A stretch of 6,413 bases of DNA from Planctomycetaceae bacterium (GTDB lineage: Bacteria > Planctomycetota > Planctomycetia > Pirellulales > Pirellulaceae), in NCBI GenBank assembly GCA_018658605.1, contig JABHUV010000115.1, forward strand, positions 1 to 6,413, read 5' to 3'. The notes under the pieces were generated by a model. The model was not told the DNA's origin, searched no databases, and was given only the letters and a program-made list of their open reading frames with translations. The translations under genes were made by a program, and so were the position numbers. Positions 5,206 to 6,413 of the stretch are shown here, one piece after another. The first letter of the stretch is position 1. Every line of letters begins with the position of its first letter.

Positions 5206-6393
5206 TTATAAATCCGGTATCATATATCCGCCACATATTTGAATTTGAGCTAGGTCATCAATCCAGGCGTCTACCAATGTTTTGACATTTGCATTGGCAT
5301 TGAGTTGGGTCACCGCATCAAGTGTGCGGTCGATACAAGCAATAATTGTTTCTTCATCACCTCTCCAATTCTGCAACATCGTTGTCACAGTCAATTGAGC
5401 GATCTGGTCTGCTGAATATTCAACTCCCGTTCGTTGTAACAACATAAGATGGAACACTCTCAGAATGATGTCAGCGACTTGTTGAAAACATTGACGTTGC
5501 GTGGGACTATCTTTGGGGGCACTCACGTAAGACTCCACCACAGCAGCTAGTCGCTGGGGTTGTTGAACAAACACCGGCAGCAAATCACACACCTCTTGCC
5601 GCAACTCTAACAATTTGCCATCCACTGCACCTAAAGCAATTTCAACACTCCCGCCCGCAAGACTTGCCAACACCCTTGCTTGGTCCTCTGTCTCTACAGC
5701 ATCACTATCGAGCAACACTTGTTTAACTTGTTCATCTGCGAGTGTTTGAAACAGTATAGTTTGGCACCGGGAATGAATCGTCGTCAGAATTTTTTGAGGA
5801 TTACAGGCAATCAAAATCAATACCGAACCTGCCGGTGGTTCTTCTAGTGTCTTCAATAATGCATTAGCCGCTTCGTCTTGCATACAGTCAGCATCGTCGA
5901 TTATGGCAATTTGACGGCTCGCTTGTGCCGGTTTCAAATTCAGCTGATAACACAGTCCTTGATAATGAGTCGATAGATCGCCCGATTGAATATTAAAACC
6001 TGCTGCCGTCGCTGTTACATCTGCTTCAGAAGATTGCTCCGTTTGCTGTTCCAAGTCTTGATTACTTTGGTTAGCGATGGATTTCTTCCCACCGACCAAC
6101 TGTGCCTTAATAATCGATCGTTTCCCATGAGCTCGATCCACGCCAATTAAATGCAAATCTGGATGAGTGTCAGCAAGAACTTGCCGGCACGCTGGACAAT
6201 CACCGCACGGTTGCAACCGGGCAGCATCGTTTTGTTGGCAAAAAAGAGTTTGTGCCAACTTTAAAGCAAATTTGCGTTTGCCAATTCCGGTCGGTCCTAA
6301 GAACAAAAAACTAGAACCCAACCTCCCCTGTTCAAGGTTGCAGCGAAAGAAATCAGCTTGTTTGTCATGTCCGACAATTCCCTGCCAACTCAT
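5206..6393 (-). CDS. holB: DNA polymerase III delta' subunit
   Basis: A 395-residue AAA+ clamp-loader subunit. With delta and the DnaX subunits it opens the beta clamp and loads it on primed DNA. Visible motifs are the N-terminal WQGIVGHDKQ; a P-loop-like GPTGIGKR (33-40) with Arg where ATPases have Ser/Thr, in keeping with delta' not hydrolysing ATP; four zinc-binding cysteines (C52, C63, C66, C69); the Walker-B-like IAIIDDAD (162-169); NALLKTLEEPP (177-187); and the SRC motif (208-210), whose Arg reaches into the neighbouring ATP site. The C-terminal NANVKTLVDAWIDDL matches the family collar end. The length exceeds the usual 320-340, mainly because of a polar insertion at about 103-143. GGAG lies 12 bases before the ATG. 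A TAG directly precedes the ATG, so an upstream gene, often tmk in bacteria, might end there, but it is off-window. Confidence 0.95.
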   Translation of the reverse strand: MSWQGIVGHDKQADFFRCNLEQGRLGSSFLFLGPTGIGKRKFALKLAQTLFCQQNDAARLQPCGDCPACRQVLADTHPDLHLIGVDRAHGKRSIIKAQLVGGKKSIANQSNQDLEQQTEQSSEADVTATAAGFNIQSGDLSTHYQGLCYQLNLKPAQASRQIAIIDDADCMQDEAANALLKTLEEPPAGSVLILIACNPQKILTTIHSRCQTILFQTLADEQVKQVLLDSDAVETEDQARVLASLAGGSVEIALGAVDGKLLELRQEVCDLLPVFVQQPQRLAAVVESYVSAPKDSPTQRQCFQQVADIILRVFHLMLLQRTGVEYSADQIAQLTVTTMLQNWRGDEETIIACIDRTLDAVTQLNANANVKTLVDAWIDDLAQIQICGGYMIPDL

Positions 6394-6405
6394 CTAAATC
6401 AAATA

Positions 6406-6409
6406 CTCC
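6406..6409 (-). promoter_or_regulatory. Ribosome binding site of holB, unusually distant
   Basis: GGAG on the minus strand sits 12 bases before the ATG at 6393, longer than the usual 5-9. The protein start MSWQGIVGHDKQ fits the family, so the start is kept. Spacing this wide could mean modest translation or coupling to an upstream gene. Confidence 0.5.
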
Positions 6410-6413
6410 GTGA

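Noticed and set aside
6167..6397. 76-codon open frame opposite the 5' end of holB
   Set aside because: Antisense shadow of a clearly conserved gene; no family resemblance or ribosome binding site.

Overview
The window looks like chromosomal DNA from a member of the Planctomycetota, possibly a Pirellulales-like lineage. The main evidence is a DUF1549/DUF1553 (PSCyt2/PSD1) protein next to a secreted protein with a planctomycete-type cytochrome c domain (PSCyt1) fused to WD40 repeats. The sequence of the clamp-loader delta' subunit agrees. Base composition, counted on a few lines, is about 50 % GC in genes and lower between genes. The genus cannot be fixed from the sequence alone.

Layout: (1) Positions 2-1123 (+) hold the C-terminal part of a DUF1549/DUF1553 protein; its start lies outside the window. 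(2) Positions 1222-3942 (+) hold a 906-residue exported protein: signal peptide, one-haem cytochrome domain, seven WD40 blades, then a long Ala/Lys/Thr/Gln-rich helical tail that contains a 222-residue tandem duplication. These two genes are co-directional and 98 bp apart and probably form a unit working outside the cytoplasmic membrane. (3) Positions 3994-4419 (-) hold a YjbQ/UPF0047 enzyme, convergent with the cytochrome gene. (4) Positions 4420-4894 are a 475 bp divergent intergenic region with no convincing gene. It does hold a promoter-like sequence with an A/T tract, two hairpins that could make up a short RNA or leader, and a 10-bp imperfect palindrome. (5) Positions 4895-5119 (+) hold a 74-residue uncharacterised protein, closed by a strong, probably bidirectional terminator. 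(6) Positions 5206-6393 (-) hold DNA polymerase III delta' subunit (holB), with an unusual polar insertion of about 40 residues.

The genes fall into unrelated tasks: an extracytoplasmic cytochrome/propeller module, a small metabolic or repair enzyme, a small unknown protein and a replication protein. No mobile element, tRNA, rRNA or CRISPR array was seen. No clearly new multi-gene system is visible. The features most worth following are the duplicated coiled-coil tail, the structured intergenic region and the small protein.
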